The notes under the pieces: generated by a model
Database searches by the model: none
Told to the model about the DNA's origin: nothing
The model's input: the letters and a program-made list of their open reading frames with translations, nothing else
Shown here: positions 48,201 through 61,210 of the stretch, one piece after another
Numbering within the stretch: position 1 is the stretch's first letter
Layout: each line of letters opens with the position of its first letter
Assembly (NCBI GenBank): GCA_034620365.1
Contig: JAQGEQ010000097.1
Span: forward strand, 62,001 to 126,000
DNA: 64,000 bases
From: Pegea sp. RAD2-039
Taxonomy: Eukaryota; Chordata; Thaliacea; Salpida; Salpidae
Reading direction: 5' to 3'
Translations under genes and position numbers: made by a program

Positions 48201-49807
48201 TTCTTATAAACCATATAAATGCAAGTCAAGCACTAATCAAGTAATAAATATAATTCAGTTTTAGGTAAACAATTATCAACTTTAACGAGTTTTAAAATGA
48301 AATACAAAACAGTTAAATGTATTTACTTGCTTGACTCATTTTTAACAACATCATTTTCTTAATCTGTTTTCGTAATGATTTAGATATTGGGCTAGCATGC
48401 GACACAATATCTAAAAAATCATCAACGCTTTGATAAGGATATTTCTTTTCTTTATAACTGATCAATTTATCGACTATTCTTTCAATTTTCTGGGCACTAT
48501 CATCTTTATTTAAAGCAGTTGTTGAAGCTTTTGTAAATAAGTTTTTAGAAGTTGTCGTCGTGGAGCTACTTTCTTCTTGATCATCAGAAAACTTGAAGTC
48601 AGGGTAAGACTTAGTCATGATCTTCAACATCAGATTATATATGTTCTTCAGTTTCCATGGTAACAATTTTTTACTTTGTGGATTTTTTGATAAAAATGAA
48701 TCAAGTTCTTTTTTGTTCTTTGGATTTGTCTCCATGAATTCTGATAAAAGCTTTGCAGCTAATTGATGATTTGAAAGTTGCTTTTTTGATGTAACTGGAT
48801 TTGAAGATGCTGTAAAAGATGATTTCTCTGTTTGTGGTTTCAATTTTGTAGAAACTTTAGATGAAGAAGTTGTTGATAGTAATGTTATGTCTGGTTGATT
48901 TGATGTAGAAATTTGAAGAGTATAACTTGAAAAGTTATCTAAGACAAGAGAATGATTCATCAGTCCAGTCTTTGGAGCTGCAAAATAAAAACTATTATTA
49001 GAAATTGTTATTTTTTAGCTTAAATTTTTTATTTTAAACTGTTTAATTTATATTTTATTTGTGAATATAAATTACTTGAACAGTTTATCTTGATATCTTT
49101 CGACAAATTTGGAAGTAAACTAATAAAAAGACTCGCTAAAATAGATGAGAATAAAGCATACATCAAAATACATTTGGTTTTATCACACCTGTAAAAAATC
49201 AAACTTTGAAATGATTGTACTTTATATGAAACTGTATCAGATTCTATAATTTACACTAATCACAAAAACTTGTTTATAAAGTTCTTATAAAGCTATATAC
49301 TAGGTATAATCAAGTTCAATTATTCTTTTAAGCTTAAAACAAGTGACTTTAAATTCAAACTTAAAGATTTTAATTTGAACTTGATCAATACTAATAGCTA
49401 CTTTAAATGATTTATATTTAAATATACAAAATCATATTTTTATTTATCATGATATTAATATTATATAAAGTTTAAAAGTAGTTATGACTATAAAGCATTT
49501 TTCTTATTAAATTTAAACAGATCTTATAATTAGAAAATAATCTATAAGCTATCTACACATGTTAAAAATTAAACTAATTTTTATACCTTTTTGCAATTGC
49601 TACCCAGATAGGTACTGTAAAATACCATACAATGGATTTACAAGCTAATAATAAACCAACTTGAGTACCAGACATTCCAATTTGTTTGAAATAAAGTGTC
49701 ATAAATGGAATCAAACATGTTTTACCAGAAAAATAAAATAAATGAAAAATATTTGAGATTATTACAGATCTTTTAATGTCCCATCTATTTTGATTCAATA
49801 GAGACAT
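45261..49807 (-). CDS. MFSD6: MFSD6-type major facilitator
   Basis: Twelve exons (49807-49587, 49188-49076, 48977-48327, 48167-48085, 48005-47903, 47855-47666, 47617-47468, 46709-46582, 46524-46351, 46066-45906, 45851-45632, 45406-45261) encode 779 residues, close to vertebrate MFSD6 (about 790). Family marks: CLIPFMTLYFKQIGMSGTQV in TM1-TM2, CDKTKCILMYALFSS, a long non-conserved loop between TM2 and TM3 (about residues 112-328, Ser/Lys/Thr-rich), and QNTLGSLYQGLAFAFGSLIS in a late span. The family is an orphan MFS group; a transported substrate is not established from sequence. The stretch MRMFLSWNQSNQKGLQKR in exon 10 looks like an insertion and could be a missed tiny intron. Exon 11 reads to a stop at 45627 if the last intron is retained. 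The gene is head-to-head with IQCK, 1.56 kb apart. Confidence 0.85.
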
Positions 49808-51363
49808 TCTTTTGTAACCTTAAAAAATCAATAAAAGTATATATTAAAATACTTATAAAAATTTTAAAATTTATATAAATTATATATACATATAATATAA
49901 TTATTAGTAAGTTTAAAATTAAAAAATTAAAAAAATCAATAGAAACAAAAATATTTTTAATAAATTAAACAACTAAAGCAGTATTAAAAAAAATATTTTG
50001 AAGAATAATTCAAAAATTATAAGACTTTATTTGGTTTTATAACATAAATGATAAAAATATAACAAAAAATGTCTTTTAATAACTTTGAAACGAAATAAGA
50101 TTTTACCTGAACAAATGAAACTAAACTGAACCTTCTTTGCTACGAGTAAACATGATTGTTTTAAAATACATAGTAGTTTTAAACATATTTTTATTAGCGA
50201 AAAAATGGCGTTTTGATAGGACGCGCCATAATATTTGAAAGAATAATTTCTTGTATAATTTATAAGATCGACTGATGTTATAAAAAAATAAAAAATACTT
50301 AGAGCTTATAAAAATACTTCAATAAACAGAAAATTTTTAAATATTTTCTTTCAAAAATTGAGAAAGATAATAAATTTAGATGAACAAGAAGTTTAAAATT
50401 TATAGAACTTACTTATAAAAAAGAACAAGCTACTATAAAAGTACTGTATAACCTTATTATCTAAATCAAATGTTAAATAATATGATTCGCTGGTAAAACA
50501 TGACAGAAAAATGTTAAACACTCCAATAATTTACTTAAATAAGAGACAAAGTAATTACGATAAAATTAGTATATTTAAAAGCTATAGTACAAACTTGGAT
50601 AAAAGCTCTCAATTTATTTTTATAGTTTAAATAAATTTTCTGATAAACAAATAAGTTTTTCGATCGGTTGATTCAAGTACCAAGCAAAAATTATTCAAAA
50701 TCTGAAAATGTTGGTAATATTAAATGCTTCCAAACTTAACGACTTAACAAGTTTATCAAAACTGTTTTTTGACAGAGGAAGTAAATAAGATAATAGGTAT
50801 TAAGATATTAAACTATTTACTTGATCGATAACTTAAGGAAATCAAAAGTCAGTTAAGTTTGACAACAATACTTTTATTTCTTAAAAATAATCAACAGCAA
50901 TAGTTAGAATATAATATTACATTGCTTTAAATATAAGTTGGTTATCAAATTTTAATAAAATTCTTAAGTAGAATAGTTTTTAACTAGCATTATGTAATAA
51001 AGTTTGATAAGAAATAATCTTAAGTACTAATATAACACCATGAGCCTAAGTACTTTTAATTTAAAATACTAGCTAGGTAAAATTTATTATTTTATTTATT
51101 GTATTTGAACTTTACAAATAAATTATTCATGATTTTATACCAGAGTTTCTAAGTAAGAAAACTAGGATTTTATTTTTATTATAAAATTAAGTTACAACTT
51201 AGTTTTAAAGTATTTATGGTGTAAACACCTTTTGTCAATGTTTCCAGAACAACAATATACGCTCAAATCATGACTTGTTTAGTTTTTGAATAAAATTATT
51301 CTAAAAATTGTTATAAGTTAAATAAATGATTCGATATTCAAGAAAAATTGTTTTAATAATAAA
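49808..51363. other. Shared upstream region of MFSD6 and IQCK
   Basis: AT-rich spacer between two divergent starts. Promoter elements for both genes should lie here, but nothing specific is recognisable. Confidence 0.45.
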
Positions 51364-51528
51364 ATGACAACTGTAAATGCAAAATTTTACGAGCATAGAC
51401 CTTCAAAAAGTTTATGGGAGAATATTTGTGAAGGTTTTTAAAATTATACTTAATTTTTGTTGTTACTTTTTATTGTTATTTTAAATTGAGAAAAAAATGT
51501 TGATATATATTTTAAATCAACTAATTTC

Positions 51529-51560
<32 letters not shown>

Positions 51561-53262
51561 TTATAATGATTTGAATCATAAACAAAATTACTTTTTAAAT
51601 AGTAAAAATTCCTAGCTGAGTTTTATCATTTTTAGATAATTAAAATTAAATAAAACTTTAATATTATTCTTTTAATTTCTAAAATAATAATTTTCATTTT
51701 TAATTCATATTTTAAATATTAAATTTTATTTTGAAAATCTGTGATTTTTTTACAATCAAGAAAAATAACATTGAAATCTTTTTGTAGAATTTTCATCAAA
51801 ACGTAAAGAATTAGAAGAGATAGAAGTGAAAGAAAATGTTTCTGTTTCAACAGATGTCACTCAATTTTCATCTAGAAGACACACTCCTTTAGTTTGTGGG
51901 CATATGGTTTATCACTCATCAGTTGGTATGATTTAAAGAAATATTTTTCTGATTTAGTTTTTAAATTTTATAATTAGTAATTAATTAATGGGGCCTGTAG
52001 TCCACCTGCTAGGATATTGGACGGTATAAATGTTTCTATTTAGTATTTTATGATTCTATATTCTTCACAGAGCTATAAGAGATTTTGAATTTCTTGCAGT
52101 TGAATAAAAATAGTTGTTATTATGAAAAATTGATTTAAATTTGATTATATGCTTTGGTTTGTTCTTCAGATGCAGATGTTGGACTTGAATTTGATCCTAG
52201 TATTGGGCATCCAGCTCTCATAGGTATGAGTCTTTTATCAAGACCTCAAAAACCTTCAAGTCCATCTCCTGTTCCTCTTCCTGACCCTTTGACTTGTAAG
52301 ATTTTATATCTTTAAAATTTTAAGATATTTTCTTCTTAGAATCTTTGAAAATATCTTTTCATGAATTAGATTTATATTTTCTTATTTCAAATTTTAATGG
52401 TTTAATAAATCTCAGGTAATCCAACTGAATATTTGGAGACTTATGTGTTCCCAGTTTTATTTCCTGTTATTCAAAGTATGCTAGAAGAAGCTAGGAGGCA
52501 AAAATGTTTTGAAGTAAATGAAAATATTGAAAAACTTCAAACTAAACTTACTTCATTAATTTTGCTCAGAAAAAACGGTTTGGTTTCAATGCCTGTGATT
52601 TCCTTACTAAAAATCTTTACAGGTCAATTTTAACTTCAAATATTTATGATTTAAACAATATTTGGCTTAAACTGTAACAACATAATATCAAATAAAAAGA
52701 AAATTAGGTTTTAGTACGAATAAAAACTTTACTTTGCAGAGAAAATCACAATTTAACTCCAGAAGAAAAAAAGAAGAGAGAAGATGTTTCCCTGTTCGAA
52801 ATTCCGTTTGTTGCTGAATGGACCATGAAACAGTAACTTATTGATCTTTTTTATGTCTTTGAAATCATCTTCTTTTATCTCTAGTCCCAGACAGCCCTTG
52901 CCTCTTTCTCTTGTGTGGACTGATGAAGAAGCTGCGATTCAAATCCAATCTTACTACCGAGGACATTTAGTAACTATTACTCTTTTAGTTTTTACTTTAC
53001 AAAGTGGGTACTCTTTGGTAGGTCCGGATACAACCTGAGGTCACAGAACTTCGTCGATGGCAGAGAGAATGGAGAGAAGAAAATGAAGATATTAGAAGGA
53101 AAGTCGATGAGTTTTGGCAGGAAGCTGAATTGAGAGGTATGTGTCTTTGAGTTTCTTACAGATTTTTTGATTCGAATTTTATCTGTAGCAGTTGAAGGAG
53201 CTTCGGGTCAATCTAGTGCGAGGTCAAAAAAGAATTCGAAGAAGCATAAGAAAAATTTGTGA
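51364..53262 (+). CDS. IQCK: IQ motif-containing protein K
   Basis: Eight exons (51364-51433, 51788-51925, 52170-52295, 52416-52577, 52742-52832, 52885-52969, 53022-53136, 53189-53262) encode 286 residues, essentially the length of vertebrate IQCK. Recognisable parts are NPTEYLETYVFPVLFP with EARRQKCFE, FEIPFVAEW, HPRQPLPLSLVWTDEEAA, the IQ motif AAIQIQSYYRGHLV (about 212-224), and a charged helix RWQREWREEN. IQ motifs bind calmodulin or EF-hand light chains; IQCK itself is poorly characterised and its conservation pattern suggests a ciliary or sperm role. The Lys-rich end (KKNSKKHKKNL) is basic. The donor after 52577 and acceptor before 52742 were chosen for phase. AATAAA at 53293-53298 is close to the stop. 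Intron 1 carries an (ATTT)n microsatellite. Confidence 0.9.
51529..51559. repeat. (ATTT)n microsatellite in IQCK intron 1
   Basis: About seven to eight ATTT units. It resembles LINE tails in this window, but the adjoining bases do not match the LINE 3' UTR, so it is listed as a simple repeat. Confidence 0.85.
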
Positions 53263-53421
53263 AAGACCGATTGTGTATCGCTAAAACTGTAAAATAAATT
53301 GATATTTGTGAATGTGGTTGCTTCAATAAGATTAAAAATCATTGGTCAAAATTTAAAGATTTATTTTGAGATATTTTAAATCAGAATTTTTGAAAGCTTT
53401 TTTCGAATATTTGTTTGGTCC

Positions 53422-53580
53422 GCTTCGGCCGAGCTGTAAGCTGCTAGAAAATATGAAGATCTAGTTTTTACAGCGGAACAAGCAGATTGATGCAGCTGCG
53501 CCTAGCTTGCGTCGCAGGAGCTGCCAGAACGACAATAAGTACAGCGACGAACTGCCTACGAGGCCCGGACTTTAACAATT
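53422..53580 (-). repeat. GC-rich dispersed element, copy 2
   Basis: On the minus strand the segment runs TTAAAGTCCGGGCCTCGTAG, GCAGTTCGTCGCTGTACTTA, TTGTCGTTCTGGCAGCTCCT and ends at GCTCGGCCGAAGCGGACC. The first about 80 b align with 13698-13785 on the plus strand with few differences; the interior differs. It sits between IQCK and RRN3, 160 b past the IQCK stop. Confidence 0.65.
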
Positions 53581-53920
53581 TTGATTCGGGTATATCATAA
53601 TAATATCATTCGAATATTTATATAATCTTATAAATAATTCACTATGGAAATTCTGAATCAGCGTTGCTTACATCATAAATTAAAATCCTAAATTTTATTA
53701 GTAAAAGCACAAAACCCAGGAAGCAAAAATTAGTATATAAGGAAATTTGCTGCTTGTCATACTATGCTTAAAGTAAAAAAAATACCCAGAATAATGAATA
53801 GAGAAATCAAAACTAATTCCTGATTTTTCCTTTTGATATTCTTTATTTTTCATATGATACTGATACAGGCTTTTGTCTAAAATTAGTGAGCTTATAAAGA
53901 ATATTTCTAAATATGTTTAG

Positions 53921-54021
53921 GTGTAGAAGTTGTAGAGGTAAATAGTTCTATCGACTTAGTTGCTTCAGAAGCAAAGTATATGGAAGTAAAACCAGAAAAA
54001 ACTTACAATAGATCTCGATAA
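53921..54021 (+). other. Coding-like orphan exon after IQCK
   Basis: After an acceptor-like ATATGTTTAG the frame reads VEVVEVNSSIDLVASEAKYM and ends NRSR then TAA. Its phase fits the donor at 53136 of IQCK, so it could be an alternative last exon; it could equally be a transposon scrap. No homologue recognised. Confidence 0.2.
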
Positions 54022-54889
54022 CACTGTCCTAAATCACCAGTTTGTGTCACTAAGAAATGGGAGTAGTTTTGAAACGCTGGTTTAAGTTCGCGAAGACATC
54101 AGAAAATTACGGCTGATTTTTTTTACATCTATTGCTTATGCCGTATAAATCTCAGCTAAAAAATAAATTAGTATAAATCTAAAAGTTTTAAAAATAATTT
54201 TATGATGATCTTTTATCGCCTATTTAGTTTAAAAAATTGGATAAGAAATTTATAAAGAATAATAATCTATAAAAAAGATAGCTGAAAATACTGTCTAGTC
54301 TAAAGAAAAATAGGTTTAACTATTTTAGAATTTTTTGATAATTTTAGATTTATAGAAAATTATAGAAAAGCTTGCCAGCAAAAAATAAAAAAATAAAAGT
54401 TCAAACTCCAAAATGGGTTAATTAATTCTGCCGACATTTTAGCGTAGTACGTTTCACAATAAGAATAATTTTCCTTCTTTTGCTTCCAATTTTTTTATTC
54501 ATAAATTATTCTTTCTATTCGATTTAAAATTACTTTGGATTATATAAATTTCATAACTTTAAAAAGTGGTTCTAAAAATCTAATATGAATTTTAAGATTT
54601 TTAAGTATATTACATTTACTTTATAGTTGTATTTTTTACTTGCTTTAAACTATCATTTATACGATTATTTTTATTATAACTCTGCATAAGAATCATTATA
54701 AACTATCTGTTGACTATTTATTTCATTTAATTAGTTTTTATTTTTTGCTATTATCACCTAATATAGTATTTTTTGGTGTAGAATATGGTATACCTCTAAT
54801 AAAGTCCTTACTACATAATCTAGTTATTTTTTCATCATAAAACTTACTTAAGCTGTTTTTTTATCTTCTAATTCACAGAATTTTTGATA
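54022..54889. other. Upstream region of RRN3
   Basis: AT-rich, no gene or repeat recognised; an acceptor-like AATTCACAG just before the RRN3 ATG suggests a noncoding 5' exon may lie here. Confidence 0.4.
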
Positions 54890-57800
54890 ATGTCAAACTT
54901 AAGTGATGACAAAAATTTTCTGGTTCCTCAGCCACCATCTTCAACAAAGGTGGTGACATTTTTTGAAAACCTCAAGAAAAAAATAGAAGATTTTGAACAG
55001 GTGCTTTTGATAATGTTTGATTATAAAGTGATGTCGATTTGATAAAGTGTTTTAAAAACTTAAAAATTCATTTTAATTAAACTAACTTTTAGGTTGTTAT
55101 AATTCAGATAAAGTCTTTAATCATAAATTTGATATTTTCATAGAATACTTTGATATGAAAAGAATAAAATATAATTTTTGAAATATAGAAATTATATTTA
55201 TAAAACTAGTAAAATATTTTTCAATTGAGCTATATTTAGTAATATTTTTTGATTTATGTTGCTTCCTTCAATTCACTTTATTCTTGGCATAAGAATTTAT
55301 TCAGATAAAATATCTACAACATTTTATTTCTATAATTTCAACATTTTTATTTTTAAAGGGTAACACATCTGATTATGAGCTTTTCATCACTGAACTTTCA
55401 AACTCTTCTGTTAAGGTATTTATCAGCAAATATTAGTTATTTCAAATAATAAAACTATAATAAATATGAATAATTATTATAATAAAGCTTGTTTTTAGTC
55501 TAGTAGAATTATCCAATGGTTTAAAGAAGCCCATGATATTTCACATAAATTAAATAAAACTCATTCTAAATTGGTTGATGCTTTATTAAAAGGTTTGTTT
55601 GTGGTTGATACCTTTTTCTAGTTTTTATTTCTGTTCAATTTTTATAGTTAGATGGATGGAGAGAGAAGAGACAGTCATTCAACAGTTTCAAACTTTTATT
55701 ATTACTTTAGTAGCTTCAAACCCAATTCATTTATACAAAGTGTTGATGTCTTTAGTAAAATGTCTTACTCCAAGTAAATAAATTCGTTTCCATCAAACTT
55801 TTTTTTAATTTTTTCTGTTTGTAGTTGATAGTCATTCGGATAAAAAGCTTGAAGTATATACTTCTAATTCAAGAGTGTATGAGGCTGTTCACTCAATTTT
55901 CAAGCAGGTTTTGGTGATTTTACCAACGTGAGTTAGTTGTTGGTAACTTTAAACATCAAAAGTAAATTGAATTTATAAAATTTTCAACTGATGTTGTATT
56001 TACAGATGTAGTGATGTTTTAATGAAATGTCTTATCAATTCTTTTCCATTTATAAGAAAACCAAGTGAAATTTTAGTGAGTTACAAATATAAGAATAAAC
56101 TGTTTCAAACTTTTGAAGTTATATTTTGACAAATTATTTTCAGGTGGATTTTGTAAAAAATATCTTGCATATTATATCCTACAACAAGGAACTACGAACT
56201 GGAATTTTCAATCTCTTAGTTCAAAAGATGACAAATATGGATGTTAGTTTGATGATCTTGTCTGAAATCTTTTTATCTTCGAATTGCTCACATTTTCACT
56301 GACTTTAAATAAGCTATTACCATATACTATTTTATTTTGAATATTAACTGAACTTTTAATAATTATTTTTTCTTTTAAGATTTCATTTATATCTTCCAAC
56401 CTTAAATCTTTTTTATAATTTTGAAATATTCTAAACTCTGTTTTTTTAGGTTTATTCTCCACGAGATGTTATTGAAAATGCTGAAGAAGAATTTGAGCTT
56501 GAGCAGGTCTACCATCATAAAATTTTAAATATTTTAATGAAACTTTAAAAATAAGATTTTTGTCTCATTAAAAAAAACTTCTATTTAAAAAGTAAGTTTT
56601 ATATAGGATCAAGAAGAAGATGATGATGAGAAAGAAGAAAGTGATGAGATGCACCACAAGCTTGCCAATACTTTGGATCTTTTAATGGTTGAGGTGATGA
56701 GCTTCATTCATTCCAATTGTTTCTTTGATGGTAAGTCTTTTTACTGTAACCAGTTTCAAAACTATTTTATGAATTTTCTTTATTAGATAAGTTAGAATTC
56801 GGGAAAGCTAATGATTTATTCGATCAATTACTGGAAGTGTTTTCTCGTCGAATTCTACCGATTCATGGAGTAGCTCACGTTCAATTTATCATCTTCTATA
56901 TTGCATCTTTCCATAAAGTCAGTAGACAACAACTTATTCAAAAGTTTTCTAATTTTATAAACTTATTTTACAGAGCTTTCATCTGAAACTTTTGAAGTTT
57001 TTCTGGAATAAAAGCATCGATATGAGAAATCCAACTTACATTAGACAGACGTCTATCTCCTATATTGCAAGTTTTATTGCTCGTTCTAAATATGTCCCTA
57101 TTTCGTAAGTTCCTTCGGATGTTTACTGATGTAGTTTACAAATTAAAGTCGATAAGATAAAGAATATTAGTTTTTATTTGATGTAATTCGAATTTTAAGT
57201 TAGAATTACTTTTGTGGGTCATTTTAAAGTTTTAACACAAAACTTTTTCAACTTCAGAACAGTTGCAATGTATTTACGACAATTAAGTAAATGGTGCCAT
57301 CAATACATCCAAACGAGCTTATTTGCAAAATTAAAACTATTTGAATGTAATGTCATCAAGCATATCAACTTCTACAGTACTTGTCAAGCAATCTTTTATA
57401 TTATTGTCTTTCGTCATGAAGAAATCTTAAGTAGACCCTCAGGTTTGATAAGTTTTAAAATTGAAATTTAATTTACTTTTAATCTTTTATTTTATTTCTA
57501 AATGTTTTTGAACTCCTCAACAAAAGCATTTATTTTTTTTAGGGTTGATATTTTTAAAAGATTTAAATCTTTACGAGCTTTTAACAAGTAATCTGAATCC
57601 TCTAAAAGCCTGTCTACCAGCTGTTGTGAGCATGTTTTCGAAATATATGAGGTAAAAATTAGATGAAACTTGAAAAAATATTCATAAAATTTCGACTTTT
57701 TCAGATTACATAAAATCTTATATTGTGAGACAATTATTCAACAAAATAATCGTCAACTGATTCCAGTTGTAGGGATGAAGTCTTCGATCGGATCACAGAA

Positions 57801-58260
57801 TCCTCTTGAAAGCTTTTTCCCTTTTGATCCTTATATTCTCAAAAAGTGATTAAATCATTTTAAAGTTTTAAGAAATAATTTCAATTTTATTTCAGATCAG
57901 TGAATTGTATAGAACCCTTGTACTTGGAATGGAAAGGACCTCAAATGTTTAACTATTCTGTTGAAGAAGTAAATTTCTGATTCATAATTAACTCTAGAAT
58001 CTTTAATTTCATATCAGCTATAAATATTCTAAAAAATTCTGATATTTTCAAATCATATTCATAAATTAAAACGTAAATATCGAAAATATGAAACAAATAA
58101 GTGAATAAATACAAATTGATTTAAAACTTTTTGATGTAATCAGCTAAAATTTGTTAAATAGGAAGATGAAGAAGCTGATATGGATGTAGAATTGACTGAA
58201 GTTGTTGATACTGCAGAAATGGAAACATCAAATCAGTTAGAAGACATTTTGATGACTTGA
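54890..58260 (+). CDS. RRN3: RRN3 (TIF-IA), RNA polymerase I initiation factor
   Basis: Sixteen exons (54890-55000, 55359-55415, 55499-55592, 55648-55773, 55825-55927, 56006-56075, 56144-56242, 56450-56506, 56607-56730, 56787-56917, 56974-57104, 57258-57442, 57543-57651, 57705-57845, 57896-57968, 58162-58260) encode 569 residues; vertebrate RRN3 has about 650. Family marks include ASNPIHLYKVLMSLVKCLTP, a central acidic stretch (DQEEDDDEKEEE-like, from residue 240), FSRRILPIHGVAHVQFIIFY, RQTSISYIASFIARSKYVP, WCHQYIQ and NPLESFFPFDPYIL. RRN3 bridges Pol I and promoter-bound SL1-type factors to start rRNA synthesis in the nucleolus and is growth-regulated by phosphorylation in other animals. It is built of HEAT-like helical repeats without an enzymatic site. 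AATAAA at 58299-58304 follows the stop. Many introns are under 100 b. Confidence 0.95.
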
Positions 58261-58437
58261 TGTAACTTAAGGATCAGAAAGTTCTGCAAATATCATAAAA
58301 TAAAATTCTGACAAAAATTGTAAATGTATCAGCTTGTAGTTAACAACTTATTGTTCAATATTTGTAGAAAATTGAAAAAGATGATATTTTAGTTTAAACA
58401 AACAGAAATAAGATAGTAACTAAATTATAGTTGGTAG

Positions 58438-58683
58438 TTAAGAATCAAAATCGTTATATAAGTTTTTCTGAAGATCAAAATAATTTGGAAAATTAGTTTT
58501 AAAGTATCTTGGCGCCCATGAACTTATAAATTTCATAAAAGGCGACGTTTTTTCTGCCTCACTAACTTCTGTGTCAGGTTGATTTATTAACTCTAGGAGC
58601 TTAATAATGATTTTGTAAGAGATCTCCACTTTTAAATTTGTGGCATTTATGTCATTAAAGATTTGATTTCATCAGTTTTGCTA
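58438..58683 (-). other. Coding-like minus frame converging on RRN3
   Basis: About 80 codons open from near 58683 to a stop at 58438, with KIIIKLLELINQPDTEVSEA, FMKFISSWAPRYFK and a DFDS end. There is no ATG at the 5' side (GTG at 58629), so it would have to be a terminal exon. Composition looks protein-like. No family recognised. Confidence 0.25.
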
Positions 58684-58689
58684 AGTAGC

Positions 58690-61210
58690 TTTTGGTTTAC
58701 ATCAAAATATTTTGACAAACGAACACTTTAGCTCTTGTACAAGCCAAGAACGTAAATTCTAACTTACGAAATACCGAAAAATAATAAATCAAAAATAATA
58801 AATGTTCTGAATGTGCTGCTAATGGAACAGAAATTGTTTTTAAAAAAGTTTTAAATTTGTTGAACTATTAAACAATTATTCTAAATCAAAAGGTTTTTAA
58901 AAAGAGCTTTTAAACTGTCACAACCTTATTATCTAAATTTTCTTTTTTAGCATGGTTAAAATACGTCTTTATAATTAATCAAAACTTTGATAAGTGGTTC
59001 TTACTTTTGTTTAACAACATTTTACTGTTTTTACTCAAAATATTAAAACTTATTTTAAATCAGACCTTTTTGAATGATAATAAAAAAAGTTAAATATTGA
59101 TAAGTAAAAAGTTTATATGTACAAATTACATTTATTTGTATATTCTAGTTAAATTTTTTTCTTTTGTAACAATACTATATCAAGATTAAACCTTATAATT
59201 TGCAGTTTACAAATACAAATGAAATAACTAATCTGTTCTTGATCGAAGCAGGCCTTATTGTTAATTCATACTAAAATCTAGAAAACCTTTATTACACATT
59301 CAATTCTATTCTAAATAATTTATTGAAATGATTTAAGACAAATAAACTTAGCAAAAATTTAAGTCAATACTCCTTTAAATAACTATTATTATTCATTAAA
59401 ATAGAATAAGTTTTTAAGGTATGAGCTGATTAGATTTATAAGTTTTTTTTGTTTACTGTAATTCTGAAAAAAACTTGTAATTTTCAGGTGTTTGGCTTAC
59501 CCTATTTATAATTATGGTTTTTAAGCTTTTTTTTAAATATTTCATAATAATTTTCAGACACCAAAAACCATTAGTTGAAGTTTTGTGCAAAATAAAAACA
59601 CGTTAAAAATTTTAAAGGTTCCTATTACATTTATTTAACATTTTCTTTGACATGTATTGTATGTTGTGTACAAAAAATCTTTAATTTTATCTTTTTACTT
59701 GACAACAATAATTCACAAAATACTTGATATATCATAATTAGAATGTTATTAATATCTCAACTTAATAAACTGAACATTTTTGTCTACTAAACAAATTGTC
59801 TTTAAAAATTCCGACAAAAACTTTCACAGCAATCAAAAACTTGTTTATTGTTTCACTTTAATGTCTTAACAATTTTATCAAAACAAACTTACTACTATCC
59901 AAAAAATAAGGTTAAAAAACAACTGTTAATTAATTTATTATCACGTGTAAGTAGTTATAAATTTTATAAAAAAGAAAATTTGGTTTTAATTTTTAAGTAA
60001 ATATTTTTTCAGATGAGACTCTATACTAAAGCGAATTTAAAAGCATCAATTTCTTATAAAATTATTGATTTTTGATATTTATGGAAAATAACGGCGGTAC
60101 TAGTCACCTATGCTTACCACGAGTAAAATAATTTGGCCATTTTTACACAAAACAACATTTACATTTCGAAAAATAAAAAAACTTTAAATTTAATGAATGA
60201 TATTATTTAGACATTTATTTCTTAAAATACCTTTACGATCAAGCTAAACAAAAATGGAAAAATTTTCAAGTTAATCTTTTAATTATAAACCAGAATAGCA
60301 TTCTTCATTCCAGAAAAACCAATAATAAATGTTCAAATGTTTACAAGGGTTTATAAAATGGTAAGAGAAAATAGTTTCAATTTCAAATAGTTTTGCAAAA
60401 ATGTTAATAACAAATTAAATGTTAATTAAAAATTAATTTTTCTTTAAAAATTTCTTGAAGATTTATAAAATTCAAATTAGTTTTTCAAAGTGTTCAAGAA
60501 GTATAAGAAATACGACAAAGAAACCATTTATGTAATAAAACTTATCTGTAAAACATTTAGTTAAATATTTTTCTGATGTAGCCGTGTTTCTTTCCAACAC
60601 CTTCAATCACCATTTAGTAGTTCTTATAAGCTTAAATGGTAACTTAATCCTAAATAAGTTTTTATTAAACTTTTTACCTTTTCAAATATAAATGATATTT
60701 TATTTTTATTTTAACAACTTGAAGTTACCTAGAAGTTCTTCCATATATTTTCACAACATTCATTTTAAACTTTTAAAAATTCAATTAGTTGAAGCAACTG
60801 TTGCTAGCAAATATCAAATTATTCAGCTAATTAGATAAGAAAAATGTTGAGTATTTCACAATAAAAAATCCAAAAATATTTTGCAAAAATATTCGTCAAC
60901 ATTAAAAATTTATTTTTTAACTTTTAAAATGATTAATAATTATATGATCTTTAAATTGGTAAAAAATCAAGCTAAAAACTTTTTCATATTAAGTATAAAC
61001 TAACTTAAAGTATTTAGTAGGTAACCTATCTAAGTAAATTGATTTAGTTGTAGTCGTTTGTTATTTTTTTTAAATTTGAACGCCTATATTATTAAAATTA
61101 AATTATTTTCAAATGTTTTTTGCGCTTCAAAAATGGAATGAAATAAATTTGAATTTACAAAAAGAAAATTGAAACGCTAAATTTTTGATTTCTTTTTTAG
61201 TGGATATTAA
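58690..61210. other. AT-rich intergenic, nothing seen
   Basis: No gene recognised. At 59233-59255 GTTCTTGATCGAAGCAGGC repeats the end of the GC-rich element at 13982. Confidence 0.45.

Noticed and set aside
51529..51559. (ATTT)n tract as a LINE tail
   Set aside because: Flanking bases do not match the LINE 3' UTR on either side.
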